From Candidatus Dependentiae bacterium (lineage in GTDB: Bacteria; Babelota; Babeliae; Babelales; Vermiphilaceae): a stretch of 40,228 nucleotides of DNA. Shown piece after piece: positions 25,303 to 33,294 of this stretch. The translations under genes and the position numbers were made by a program. The stretch covers positions 26,917-67,144 of the forward strand of contig JBBDMI010000006.1 of NCBI GenBank assembly GCA_040878395.1. The letters are read 5' to 3'. Each line of letters starts with the position of its first letter. Position 1 is the first letter of the stretch. Under the pieces are notes generated by a model. It had not been told where the DNA came from and made no database searches. It was given only the letters and a program-made list of their open reading frames with translations.

Positions 25303-25818
25303 ATGAAAAACTATTTTTTTTGTTTGATATTTTTTTGCATGAATGCATATAGTGCAGATAATGAACAACAAGCATTAAAAGAATTAAATGCAATGCTTGA
25401 CCAATATGGCATTCCATTACGTGTTGATGAAAACAAAAACCTTCTGCAATTAGATCCTACTTGTTCGCCACCACCAATTAAAACTAAAAAAGACACACAA
25501 AAGACAAGACGCTGGTATGAGTACGGAACGCCTCCAGTTACTTATAAAGAAAATCCAATTTTTTTAAAAGATCATTCAGGCACAAAAAAAAGTAAACAAA
25601 CAAAACTTACAGCAAAAGCACGACGTCTAAAAAACAGATCGGTTTCCTATGTTATCGCTCATAAAATTGAACAACCTACATCTGATATGGAAGAAACTCA
25701 TACAGTTATTGAAATGAGTCAAGAAGAACAATCATTGGTCAGTAAGATTGAAAATGAACCTCATGATTCAAACTGGTCTCCAGTTATTAGTAGACTGCTT
25801 AGGCTCATAGGATATTAA
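25303..25818 (+). CDS. Small secreted basic protein, operon partner of exported NDK
   Basis: This 171-residue protein starts with a signal peptide (MKNYFFCLIFFCMNAYSA). The N-terminal mature part (NEQQALKELNAMLDQYGIPL) is helical. The middle is rich in Lys/Arg/Thr/Pro and probably disordered (about 55-115), and a helical C-terminus follows. No family is recognised. The 3-bp gap after the exported NDK means co-transcription and suggests a related location. A bidirectional terminator follows directly. Confidence 0.7.
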   Translation: MKNYFFCLIFFCMNAYSADNEQQALKELNAMLDQYGIPLRVDENKNLLQLDPTCSPPPIKTKKDTQKTRRWYEYGTPPVTYKENPIFLKDHSGTKKSKQTKLTAKARRLKNRSVSYVIAHKIEQPTSDMEETHTVIEMSQEEQSLVSKIENEPHDSNWSPVISRLLRLIGY

Positions 25819-25852
25819 AAAAAGAGCGAGAGTCTTTTCTCGCCCTTTTTTT
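25817..25852. terminator. Bidirectional terminator between convergent genes
   Basis: A 15-bp stem with one mismatch (25817-25831 with 25838-25852) has A/T runs on both sides, serving the NDK operon and the minus-strand membrane-protein operon. Confidence 0.85.
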
Positions 25853-25906
25853 ATAACTTCAATTTAGTAACTCACTTTTCATAATTAAATAATCATGAAT
25901 AAATCA

Positions 25907-26374
25907 TTAAAACTTTGTAATCCACACACCATACATACCGGCAGCAATACTCACTACATTCGCTAATGTAAGAAACATAATCAATTTCGCACGATCAACA
26001 TGTGAAAATATTTTTTGTACAATTAAAACTTCAACAAATACACTTGTCACAACGCCAACTAAATAGGTCAAGATAAATGTTAATAGCGCAGGCAAATGTA
26101 TCAAAGCTGCAGTTGCATCCACACCAAAGACAGTAACACTACTCATAAAGATTGAAACCGCATTCATGAATAACGTAACACCTAAAATTTTAATCAATGA
26201 TTCACGATGCGATAACAACAAATACATGATTAACAGCTCTGCTAAAAATCCGGCAATAATAAGATACCAACTTATAGCCTCAACATCAGCCAAATGAGCT
26301 GTTTGTAAAGGAACCGCCGCACATAGTGCACCTACATGTACACACAAAGCATAAAAAACTACCAATATATTCAT
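25907..26374 (-). CDS. Small polytopic membrane protein
   Basis: The 155-residue product has an N-terminal signal-like helix (MNILVVFYALCVHVGALCAA) and about four further membrane helices (near 35-53, 62-82, 92-117 and 130-150). The few charged residues lie in short loops (SHRES, HVDRAK). No family is recognised. GGGAGATGG precedes the ATG. It starts 19 bp after the rhodanese gene, so the two probably form an operon. Confidence 0.7.
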   Translation of the reverse strand: MNILVVFYALCVHVGALCAAVPLQTAHLADVEAISWYLIIAGFLAELLIMYLLLSHRESLIKILGVTLFMNAVSIFMSSVTVFGVDATAALIHLPALLTFILTYLVGVVTSVFVEVLIVQKIFSHVDRAKLIMFLTLANVVSIAAGMYGVWITKF

Positions 26375-26393
26375 TAAACCATCTCCCGGCTAA

Positions 26394-27020
26394 TTATTGA
26401 CCACATCTACTTTTAAAACATCTCATATATCTTGTTTTTTGTAACATCGATTTAAACGCATCATCAAATGCCCATTCGAATAAGCAACGATTACATTCTT
26501 GATCATGTAAATATTCTGAAGCACATGGGCCTTGTATTGGATATCCCAACTGGAACCAATCTTTTATACCACCAGGATAATCAACAACATGTTCAAAACC
26601 CATACAGCGCAATAAAATATAGGCCTTTTCACCCGCATCACATGCATCTAATGCACAATAAACAACTATATCAGTTGAACGATCCCAATCTTGCATTTCA
26701 TAAATTAACTTATCCAAAGGAACATTGATAGATCCTGCAATATGACAATCCTGATACCATTTTTCTGAAAGAACATTGATCACAAGAAGATCTTGTGATG
26801 CTGCCATTTTTGCTTTTAAATCATCGGCTGAAATTTCCGGAATACAGCCAAAATCTTGTTGTACAATCTCTTGCACCTCGTTGGTATCCAAATGATAAAT
26901 ATCATCAATAACATCTTCTAGAACTTGGAATAATGCCGGACTTAATGTTTTACACTCTTTTGTAATAATATGAATAGGAACAATTAATAGGCAGATAAGA
27001 AAAAACTGTAGCATTTTCAT
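26394..27020 (-). CDS. Exported rhodanese-domain protein
   Basis: This 208-residue protein (from ATG 27020) starts with a signal peptide (MKMLQFFLICLLIVPIHII). It has a single rhodanese domain, about residues 63-165. Landmarks are LLVINVLSEKWYQDCHIAGS, INVPLDKL, the active loop VVYCALDACDAGEKAY with Cys 122 and 127, and YPGGIKDWFQLGYPI. Rhodaneses carry persulfide on the loop cysteine and move sulfur to acceptors. The C-terminal tail has several Cys (CASEYLHDQECNRC, CFKSRCG) that may bind metal or form disulfides. AAAGGAG 5 nt before ATG 27020 sets the start. It is followed by a membrane protein in the same operon. Confidence 0.82.
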   Translation of the reverse strand: MKMLQFFLICLLIVPIHIITKECKTLSPALFQVLEDVIDDIYHLDTNEVQEIVQQDFGCIPEISADDLKAKMAASQDLLVINVLSEKWYQDCHIAGSINVPLDKLIYEMQDWDRSTDIVVYCALDACDAGEKAYILLRCMGFEHVVDYPGGIKDWFQLGYPIQGPCASEYLHDQECNRCLFEWAFDDAFKSMLQKTRYMRCFKSRCGQ

Positions 27021-27065
27021 GTTTTCTCCTTTTAATGAATATACTACAATCAAGGTAACAAGAAC

Positions 27066-27100
27066 GAAAAAAGAAAGCCAAGCATTTAGACTTTCTTTTT
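27066..27100 (-). terminator. Terminator of efp-nusB
   Basis: On the minus strand, AAAAAGAAAG pairs with CTTTCTTTTTT across a 13-nt loop. It ends in a T run just after nusB. Confidence 0.75.
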
Positions 27101-27107
27101 ATTTATT

Positions 27108-27593
27108 TTATTCTGAAATTGTCGAAGGACGTCTCTCTTTAGCCGCTTCATCCAAAATACCATTCACAAATTTATAGGCATCTTTTTCTGAAAAACATTT
27201 TGCTAATTCAACCGCTTCATTAATAATAATATTCAATGGAACATCTGAATGCTCTATTTCATACATAGCATAACGTAAAATCAATTTAGTACACAAACCG
27301 ACACGATCAAATCGCCAATTTTGTAAAAATGGCTTAATCGCCATATCAAGTTCATCTGTATGATTAATAATTTCTTGAGCAGTTTTGAATGCTTCACTAT
27401 CAAACGGAATCTCTATAGCGAAACCATGAGTAATATTTTCTGCGATTGACTCTAATGAATCTTCATATGAATGACCTTCAGCCGCATAAAGCAAATGAAA
27501 TATTAATGAACGAATTTCTCGACGAGATAAGTCGCTATACATCAATACTTCTGTATCCGACAAAAAATCATCGCCCCTAATTCCTGAACTCAT
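27108..27593 (-). CDS. nusB: Transcription antitermination factor NusB
   Basis: The 161-residue product is all-helical and matches NusB. SRREIRSLIFHLLYAAEG forms the first helices. LILRYAMYEIEH, VPLNIIINEAVELAKCFSEK and KFVNGILDEAAK make up the conserved C-terminal part. NusB with NusE binds boxA in rRNA leader RNA to allow processive transcription. It lies 11 bp downstream of efp in the same direction, so they are co-transcribed. Confidence 0.92.
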   Translation of the reverse strand: MSSGIRGDDFLSDTEVLMYSDLSRREIRSLIFHLLYAAEGHSYEDSLESIAENITHGFAIEIPFDSEAFKTAQEIINHTDELDMAIKPFLQNWRFDRVGLCTKLILRYAMYEIEHSDVPLNIIINEAVELAKCFSEKDAYKFVNGILDEAAKERRPSTISE

Positions 27594-27604
27594 AAATGTT
27601 ATCC

Positions 27605-28180
27605 CTAACTTTTTTTTACCCGTTCAATATATTTTGCATCACGCGTATCAACTTTAATAGTCTCACCCTCGTTAACAAAAAGAGGAACCTGTATCACAAG
27701 ACCGGTTTCTAAAGTCGCCGGCTTTGTTGCACCACCCTGAGCTGTATCACCACGTACTCCCGGAGGAGTCTCTGTTATTTCAAGCTCCATGAATAAAGGA
27801 GGAGTTGTGCCAATCGGTTTATCGTTGAAATTTAAAATGGTATAGACTTCTTGTTCTTTTAGATAATCAAGAACTTCTTCAATTTGATTTTTATTTAATT
27901 CAACTTGCTCATATGATTCTTGATCCATAAAATTATATAAACCATTATCTTCATAAAGATATTGCATTTGACGATACTCTAAATCAGGTGCTGGAAATTT
28001 TTCTCCTGATCTGAACGTTTCTTCATGCATTAAGCCGGTAATCATGTTTTTCATCTTTGTACGGACAAATGCACCGCCTTTTCCCGGTTTGACATGCTGA
28101 TAGTCAAGCACCATGAACGGTTCGTTTCGGAATAATATTTTACAACCTTTACGAAAATCTGAAGTAGCTATCACAGACAT
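27605..28180 (-). CDS. efp: Translation elongation factor P
   Basis: The 191-residue product is full length with three EF-P domains. KPGKGGAFVR carries the Lys (K34) at the tip that is modified in many bacteria. The C-terminal OB domain includes the signature PPGVRGDTAQGGATKPA. EF-P relieves ribosome stalling at polyproline stretches. I see no modification gene (epmA or earP) in this window. nusB follows 11 bp downstream. Confidence 0.96.
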   Translation of the reverse strand: MSVIATSDFRKGCKILFRNEPFMVLDYQHVKPGKGGAFVRTKMKNMITGLMHEETFRSGEKFPAPDLEYRQMQYLYEDNGLYNFMDQESYEQVELNKNQIEEVLDYLKEQEVYTILNFNDKPIGTTPPLFMELEITETPPGVRGDTAQGGATKPATLETGLVIQVPLFVNEGETIKVDTRDAKYIERVKKS

Positions 28181-28366
28181 ACCTTTTAATAATGCGGTTT
28201 ATAGGACCTTTTAAGTATAAAAAAGCTATACAAAAATTGCAATGCAATCCGGCTAAATAAAAGGAATTTTTCAACATTTTTCATAAATATAGACTTGAAT
28301 CAATCTAATATGTTATTATTTTGATAATATCATATCTGTAAATTAATTCTTTTAAGGAGAATTAGT

Positions 28367-28621
28367 ATGTTTGTTTTATATTTTTTCTTACTTTTTTTAC
28401 CTGCTCTTAGTTTTGGTGATAATACCTCATCATCGCCTGAAAAAAACATATCACAAAGCAATCTCAAAGATCCTGCAGGAGAGTTTTTATCTGAACAAAG
28501 ATTTAACGCCGAAAGACGCAAAACCAGCAATGTAATTAATCCACATAACTGTTTTGAAAAAACAGCCTCATTACACATGCTTGCTCGATTGGAAAGACGA
28601 CAGCCAACCTTGGTCAAATAA
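28367..28621 (+). CDS. Small secreted protein, 84 aa
   Basis: The ORF has a near-ideal AAGGAGAA ribosome site 7 nt before the ATG. It encodes a signal peptide (MFVLYFFLLFLPALSFG) and a polar, Ser/Asn-rich mature part of about 65 residues, with FLSEQRFNAERRK and LHMLARLERR near the end. No family is recognised. The stop codon lies in the left arm of a hairpin, and glyA follows 67 bp later. Confidence 0.65.
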   Translation: MFVLYFFLLFLPALSFGDNTSSSPEKNISQSNLKDPAGEFLSEQRFNAERRKTSNVINPHNCFEKTASLHMLARLERRQPTLVK

Positions 28622-28635
28622 AACCTTATTTGACC
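28612..28635 (+). terminator. Stem-loop at the end of the small secreted gene
   Basis: GGTCAAATAA and TTATTTGACC form a perfect 10-bp stem with a 4-nt loop and overlap the stop codon. No clear T run follows, so it may only attenuate transcription into glyA. Confidence 0.45.
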
Positions 28636-28688
28636 CTTTACAAAATGCCCTATACAATAAAAATATGACCATAAACAAAGGGTATTGA

Positions 28689-29969
28689 ATGAAAAATATA
28701 CATAAAGCAGATCCTATCATCAGCCAACTGATCACCGCTGAACAAAACCGACTTGAACAAGAACTTAATCTCATTGCATCAGAAAATTACACTTCCCCTG
28801 CTGTTTTACAGGCTACCGGCTCAGTATTAACCAATAAATATGCTGAAGGATATCCGGGCCAACGTTATTATGCCGGATGCCAGGTAATTGATCAAGTTGA
28901 GAATATAGCTATTGAACGCGCAAAAAAACTGTTTAATGCTGAGCATGCAAATGTACAACCTCACGCAGGTTCACAAGCAAATATGGCAGTTTACTTTGCG
29001 TTACTACAACCGGGTGATACTATTTTAGGCATGAGTTTAGCCGAAGGCGGACATCTTACTCATGGACATAAAGTAAATTTTTCAGGCCAATTTTACAAAA
29101 GCGTTCAATACAAAGTCAATCCGCAAACTGAACAACTTGATTATGATGAGATTGAACAATTAGCCCTTGAACACAAACCTAAACTTATCATTTGTGGTGC
29201 ATCAGCCTACTCCCGCATTATAGACTTTGAGCGCTTAAGTATCATTGCAAAAAAAGTTAATGCATACCTACATGCCGATATTGCACACATTGCCGGATTA
29301 ATTGCAGCAAACTTGCATCCTAATCCATTTCCTCATGCAGATGTTGTCACTACAACAACACATAAAACATTACGCGGCCCGCGCGGTGGCATGATCTTGT
29401 GCAAAAAAGAACTGGCACAAAAAATAGACAAAGCAATTATGCCCGGGACACAAGGCGGTCCATTTATGCATATTATTGCTGCAAAAGCGGTTGCATTTGC
29501 CCAAGCATCTACCCCTGAATTTGTTAATTATCAAAAACAGGTAATTAAAAATGCCCAAGCGATGGCAAAACAGCTGACTGAATTTGGTATGCGCATCGTT
29601 TCAGGTGGCACTGACAACCATCTGTTTATTGTCGATGTACGATCAAAAAACATCAATGGTTTGCAAGCAGAGCAAGCATTACAAAAAATTGGTATAACTA
29701 TTAGCCGTAGCTGTATTCCATTTGATCCTGAAAAGCCATGGATAACCAGCGGCATTCGCATTGGAACACCGGCAGTTACCACACGCGGCATGAAAGAATT
29801 GGAAATGGCCGACATTGCACATTACATTAATCAAGCTCTTACTCATCACGAAAATGAAGATAAGCTTGCACAAATAAAAGAGCGTGTTACCACATTATGC
29901 AACACGTATCCTATTTACCGACAAACAAATATGGTCAATGATACTGTATGTGAACAGCTTAATGCTTAA
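28689..29969 (+). CDS. glyA: Serine hydroxymethyltransferase
   Basis: This 426-residue PLP enzyme interconverts serine and glycine and supplies one-carbon units to tetrahydrofolate. Conserved features are [12 protein letters not shown] near the start, [39 protein letters not shown] (D197, H200) and the PLP-lysine motif [14 protein letters not shown] with K226. [10 protein letters not shown] is near the C-terminus, and the length is normal. The ribosome site is AAAGGG. Its last 4 bp overlap the end of the convergent GNAT gene. Confidence 0.97.
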   Translation: MKNIHKADPIISQLITAEQNRLEQELNLIASENYTSPAVLQATGSVLTNKYAEGYPGQRYYAGCQVIDQVENIAIERAKKLFNAEHANVQPHAGSQANMAVYFALLQPGDTILGMSLAEGGHLTHGHKVNFSGQFYKSVQYKVNPQTEQLDYDEIEQLALEHKPKLIICGASAYSRIIDFERLSIIAKKVNAYLHADIAHIAGLIAANLHPNPFPHADVVTTTTHKTLRGPRGGMILCKKELAQKIDKAIMPGTQGGPFMHIIAAKAVAFAQASTPEFVNYQKQVIKNAQAMAKQLTEFGMRIVSGGTDNHLFIVDVRSKNINGLQAEQALQKIGITISRSCIPFDPEKPWITSGIRIGTPAVTTRGMKELEMADIAHYINQALTHHENEDKLAQIKERVTTLCNTYPIYRQTNMVNDTVCEQLNA

Positions 29970-30451
29970 CCGGCCGCTTTAGTATGTTGCCCTTGAGAAG
30001 CAAGATTTTTTTGCAAAAGAATGGATTCACCCAATGAATGCGGTGTAATTTTTGTTTTATTAAATCCATTCTTTTGGAACAAATGCAATGATGGCTTATT
30101 GTTTGCATCAACGCGAGCCTCTATTAATGTACAACCTGATGCTATCATTCTGTTTAATGCAACTTCTAATAAACGTTGTCCGTTGCCTGCATTCCTATTT
30201 GATTCATCTACACGTATTAAATCAATATTGGCAACTTTAGTCACGGTTTCTTCATCTGTTTTTTTTACCCGAGTCGCATATATTTTGAACTGTATTTCAC
30301 CAATCTTCACTCCATTTTCATCTCTTAAGTAAAAAACATAAAAATCCATAGTGCGTGGAATTTTACTCACTTTACCTTCAATTAATGCTTCAGCATACAT
30401 GAATCCATTCATTAAACTTAAAATAAATAAAGCATAACATCCATTTTTCAT
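29966..30451 (-). CDS. Exported GNAT-family acetyltransferase
   Basis: The 161-residue product has a signal peptide ([20 protein letters not shown]) and a GNAT domain. It shows strands with [13 protein letters not shown], the acetyl-CoA loop in [20 protein letters not shown] (RNAGNG about 86-91) and the closing [17 protein letters not shown] very strong ribosome site (GGAGGGG) and a recognisable promoter lie upstream. Acetyl-CoA is not expected in the periplasm, so export suggests either delivery into a host or a different ligand. It overlaps glyA tail to tail by 4 bp. Confidence 0.8.
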   Translation of the reverse strand: MKNGCYALFILSLMNGFMYAEALIEGKVSKIPRTMDFYVFYLRDENGVKIGEIQFKIYATRVKKTDEETVTKVANIDLIRVDESNRNAGNGQRLLEVALNRMIASGCTLIEARVDANNKPSLHLFQKNGFNKTKITPHSLGESILLQKNLASQGQHTKAAG

Positions 30452-30493
30452 CTTACCCCTCCATAATTAAACAACCTTCATTACCACAATGAT

Positions 30494-30521
30494 ACTATAA
30501 TTCACATTGAAATATAAACAA
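30494..30521 (-). promoter_or_regulatory. Candidate promoter of the exported GNAT gene
   Basis: On the minus strand, TTGTTT (30521-30516) and TATAGT (30499-30494) are 16 bp apart, about 45 bp before the start codon. Confidence 0.45.
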
Positions 30522-30740
30522 TATTATTAAAAACTATATAGAATACTCATTGACGTAGTATTTTTTACATATACTACTATTTAATATATAAAATCATGCA
30601 ATTTTTTTGAAAATTAATGAATACAAAAAACATTATTTGCTCATCTCAAAAAAATCTCACGTTGCAAAAACATGTGATGATTAAAGATACTCCACTTCTA
30701 TTAGATCCAATGCATCCACCAGTTAATACGTATCGAAAGA

Positions 30741-32132
30741 CTAGAAAGTCGCTTGGAAAAAGAACATTTTACAGATATGAATCGCATATCCCACACCAAA
30801 TGAAAATACCCAATAAAATGGGACTATGTAGCGATATTCAATATGTGAAGGAAAAGTGCTCAAGCCAGACAATAAACAGATTAAGATAACAAATAAAGCT
30901 GTATATTTTTTGTCACGCCATAATAAAAACAAACCTATATAACCAACTATCAAATATAGCCTCATATAAAGCTGTCGTAACAAAAAACGTATTGCCGAAC
31001 CAAATGAACTGAATGCGCAAACCAATTTTTGCTTAATACCAACACAATGCGCATAAGGCGATTGTGCATAAAAAATCCATTGCAAACCGGGCAATAAAAC
31101 ATCCGGTAAACGATACAATAATGTTTTTAAATAATGCAATGGCTCTTCGCGTACATTTTGTTTGAATTCTTGCATTGCAACTTCGTCAAATTCCGGTGTA
31201 CCATATTGCAATCCATATTTTGTGCCAATAAAATCACGCACATACTCATCATTTAATGCATGGCCCCATTTGTTTGGAATTTCGCCCAATCCCTCCAGCA
31301 TGCTTTGCCCTGCCGGACTGACAACATACCGATTATAATTATCCATATTGAATTTCATAAAAGGAACCCAAAACAAACCGCAACAAGTAATCCAAGTGGA
31401 AACAAGAACATACAGTATGTTATCTTTATATTGAGGTTTTTTATACAGGACAATTAATAAAAAAAATGTTGCTAATATAACTGATAGAAACAGAGTTGGC
31501 CGCATCCATAAACAGATAATGAAAAACAATAGACAAGAAAAAAATCCAACTTTTGAAATAGCATTACGTAGATAAGACAACATGCCATATACCAGCATCA
31601 ACAAACCATAATAAGCCCACACATCACGAACCGGCATAAGATTATATGCAATGAGAGGAAAAAACAGCAATTGAGCAATACCACACAAAAATGCTACACC
31701 TCTATTACCGAATAATAAAAGAGCAACTTGATAGTAAAATAACATCAATAATGAAAAGATAATAATCTGCATTATTTGTATATCAAAGAATTTAAACGAA
31801 TGAGTAATTTTCCATAGAAATCCTAACAACACACCATAACCGACAGTATCATTGATGGGAAAAGAAGCTGTCGGTTCCTCAAAATCAAGCTTGTTAATTT
31901 GATCAAAATCAATAAGCGTATTCTTTTCTTGCATTTCTTCTTTTATATGAGCTGATAATGCAGGATTTAATTTCACCGAAGCATAGTTAATGAGATTATA
32001 GCCAACTTGCCCATGTACTTGTGTTATTGCAAAATAAACATGAGGATTATATATAAACAAAAATATAACATTAACAATTAAAGATAACCCTACAAGCGAT
32101 AAAGCATATGTATTAAATAATGTAGACTTCAT
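30741..32132 (-). CDS. Polytopic GT-C-like glycosyltransferase or polysaccharide-cluster membrane protein
   Basis: The 463-residue product has about 10-11 membrane helices. A large first extracytoplasmic loop (about 35-105) includes HGQVGYNLINYASV and a charged stretch. A second soluble part (about 265-345, including VREEPLHYLKTLLYRLPDVL) lies before the last helices. FPSHIEYRYIVPFYWVF near the end resembles the closing motif of PMT/ArnT-type glycosyltransferases, which use lipid-linked sugars outside the inner membrane. I see no perfect family signature. It is the last gene of the minus-strand group that begins with the methyltransferase. Confidence 0.6.
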   Translation of the reverse strand: MKSTLFNTYALSLVGLSLIVNVIFLFIYNPHVYFAITQVHGQVGYNLINYASVKLNPALSAHIKEEMQEKNTLIDFDQINKLDFEEPTASFPINDTVGYGVLLGFLWKITHSFKFFDIQIMQIIIFSLLMLFYYQVALLLFGNRGVAFLCGIAQLLFFPLIAYNLMPVRDVWAYYGLLMLVYGMLSYLRNAISKVGFFSCLLFFIICLWMRPTLFLSVILATFFLLIVLYKKPQYKDNILYVLVSTWITCCGLFWVPFMKFNMDNYNRYVVSPAGQSMLEGLGEIPNKWGHALNDEYVRDFIGTKYGLQYGTPEFDEVAMQEFKQNVREEPLHYLKTLLYRLPDVLLPGLQWIFYAQSPYAHCVGIKQKLVCAFSSFGSAIRFLLRQLYMRLYLIVGYIGLFLLWRDKKYTALFVILICLLSGLSTFPSHIEYRYIVPFYWVFSFGVGYAIHICKMFFFQATF

Positions 32133-32145
32133 AATAATTTACTTT

Positions 32146-32406
32146 TTATTCAAGGTTATCTTGTTCACCTAAAGATTCAACTAACTCAGATATTTCCAAT
32201 AAAATATCACGAATATGAACTCTTTGAGATGATGAAACATAACCGTTCTCTTTACTCCTATCGACTACATCGAGATCTGTTCGACCAAAGAGTGGATTTT
32301 CATAAATTTCAACACCTTGAGCCTCCATTGTCTCAAGCATCGCTAGCAAATCATCCATCGGATTCATTATAGACATATAAATTAACAATAAAAAAATATA
32401 CCTCAT
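32146..32406 (-). CDS. Small secreted acidic protein, 86 aa
   Basis: The first 14 or so residues (MRYIFLLLIYMSIM) look like a short signal sequence. The rest is acidic and helical (DDLLAMLETMEAQGVEIYEN and ILLEISELVESLGEQD). Its start overlaps the stop of the methyltransferase gene by 4 bp (ATGA type), and AAAAGGAA lies upstream. It is therefore a real, translationally coupled gene. It is 13 bp from the membrane glycosyltransferase-like gene. Function is unknown. Confidence 0.65.
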   Translation of the reverse strand: MRYIFLLLIYMSIMNPMDDLLAMLETMEAQGVEIYENPLFGRTDLDVVDRSKENGYVSSSQRVHIRDILLEISELVESLGEQDNLE

Positions 32407-33218
32407 ATATATTCCTTTTCATTTTTTTGCATTTCAATCATCATAAACCAACCAATTCTATTCCATCCTAACAAGCAGGCAGCACAATAAGCTAACCAAC
32501 GAAATACACCTAATTTATAAAACAATAAATCATGATTAGTGGCAGGAGCTTTTAACAATTGTAACGTTACCGGATACTTTTTGAGCATTTTCTTTATCTC
32601 TTTTGATGTATATGCCTTTGTTCCCGGACTTTCTTGATGATCAAATAAAATATCATCCCATTTGGCAAAAGGCCTACCTTTAAATAATCCTGCCAAAAGA
32701 TAACGATAAAAAGCAAACAATGAATGTTTATTATATATCATCAATTTAATAGTGCCACCAGGCCTGGTTACACGAATTATTTCTGATAAACATTGCTCCA
32801 TATCAGGTGAATGATGAATAACACCCCAAGAGTAGGTTAAATCAAACCGATTATCTTGATAGGGAATATGCTCGGCATCGGCAACTTTAACTTCTTTTGC
32901 TGATAATCCAAAAAGAGATAAACGTTTTTGCGTATTATAAATTGCCTCTTGTGTTAAATCAATACCATGTGCAACTGCACCTGATCTAACCCATTGCGTA
33001 AAATCAGTTCCCGCACCAATACCAACTTCCAACATCTCTTTGCCATGCCAGCGAGGAAATTGTGCAAATGAAAAAATTTCCGGCTCAATAGTATAACGAT
33101 GCTGTTCAATTTCTTGGAAATAAGCTAACGTATATTTTTCTTTTAAAATATACTCAGTCCCACAACTAGCCTTATTCCAATAGGCTTTCACTTGACTTTT
33201 TAATTGCTCATCTTTCAT
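32403..33218 (-). CDS. SAM-dependent class I methyltransferase
   Basis: This 271-residue protein has a Rossmann methyltransferase core. Motif I is EMLEVGIGAGTDF (about 61-73), then GIDLTQEAI (motif II), VADAEHIPYQDNRFDLTYSW (motif III/IV) and VTRPGGTIKLMIYNKHS. The C-terminal part has a hydrophobic segment (LGVFRWLAYCAACLLGW) that may associate with the membrane. The context (flippase and glycosyltransferases) suggests methylation of a sugar or a lipid-linked precursor. AAAGGAA precedes the ATG. The flippase gene is divergent. Confidence 0.85.
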   Translation of the reverse strand: MKDEQLKSQVKAYWNKASCGTEYILKEKYTLAYFQEIEQHRYTIEPEIFSFAQFPRWHGKEMLEVGIGAGTDFTQWVRSGAVAHGIDLTQEAIYNTQKRLSLFGLSAKEVKVADAEHIPYQDNRFDLTYSWGVIHHSPDMEQCLSEIIRVTRPGGTIKLMIYNKHSLFAFYRYLLAGLFKGRPFAKWDDILFDHQESPGTKAYTSKEIKKMLKKYPVTLQLLKAPATNHDLLFYKLGVFRWLAYCAACLLGWNRIGWFMMIEMQKNEKEYI

Positions 33219-33294
33219 TATTCTAATTCCTTTTTTATGCCTATAAACATTTGTTGTGCTATGCTATTTTACATACATAATCAAAGGATGTTAT

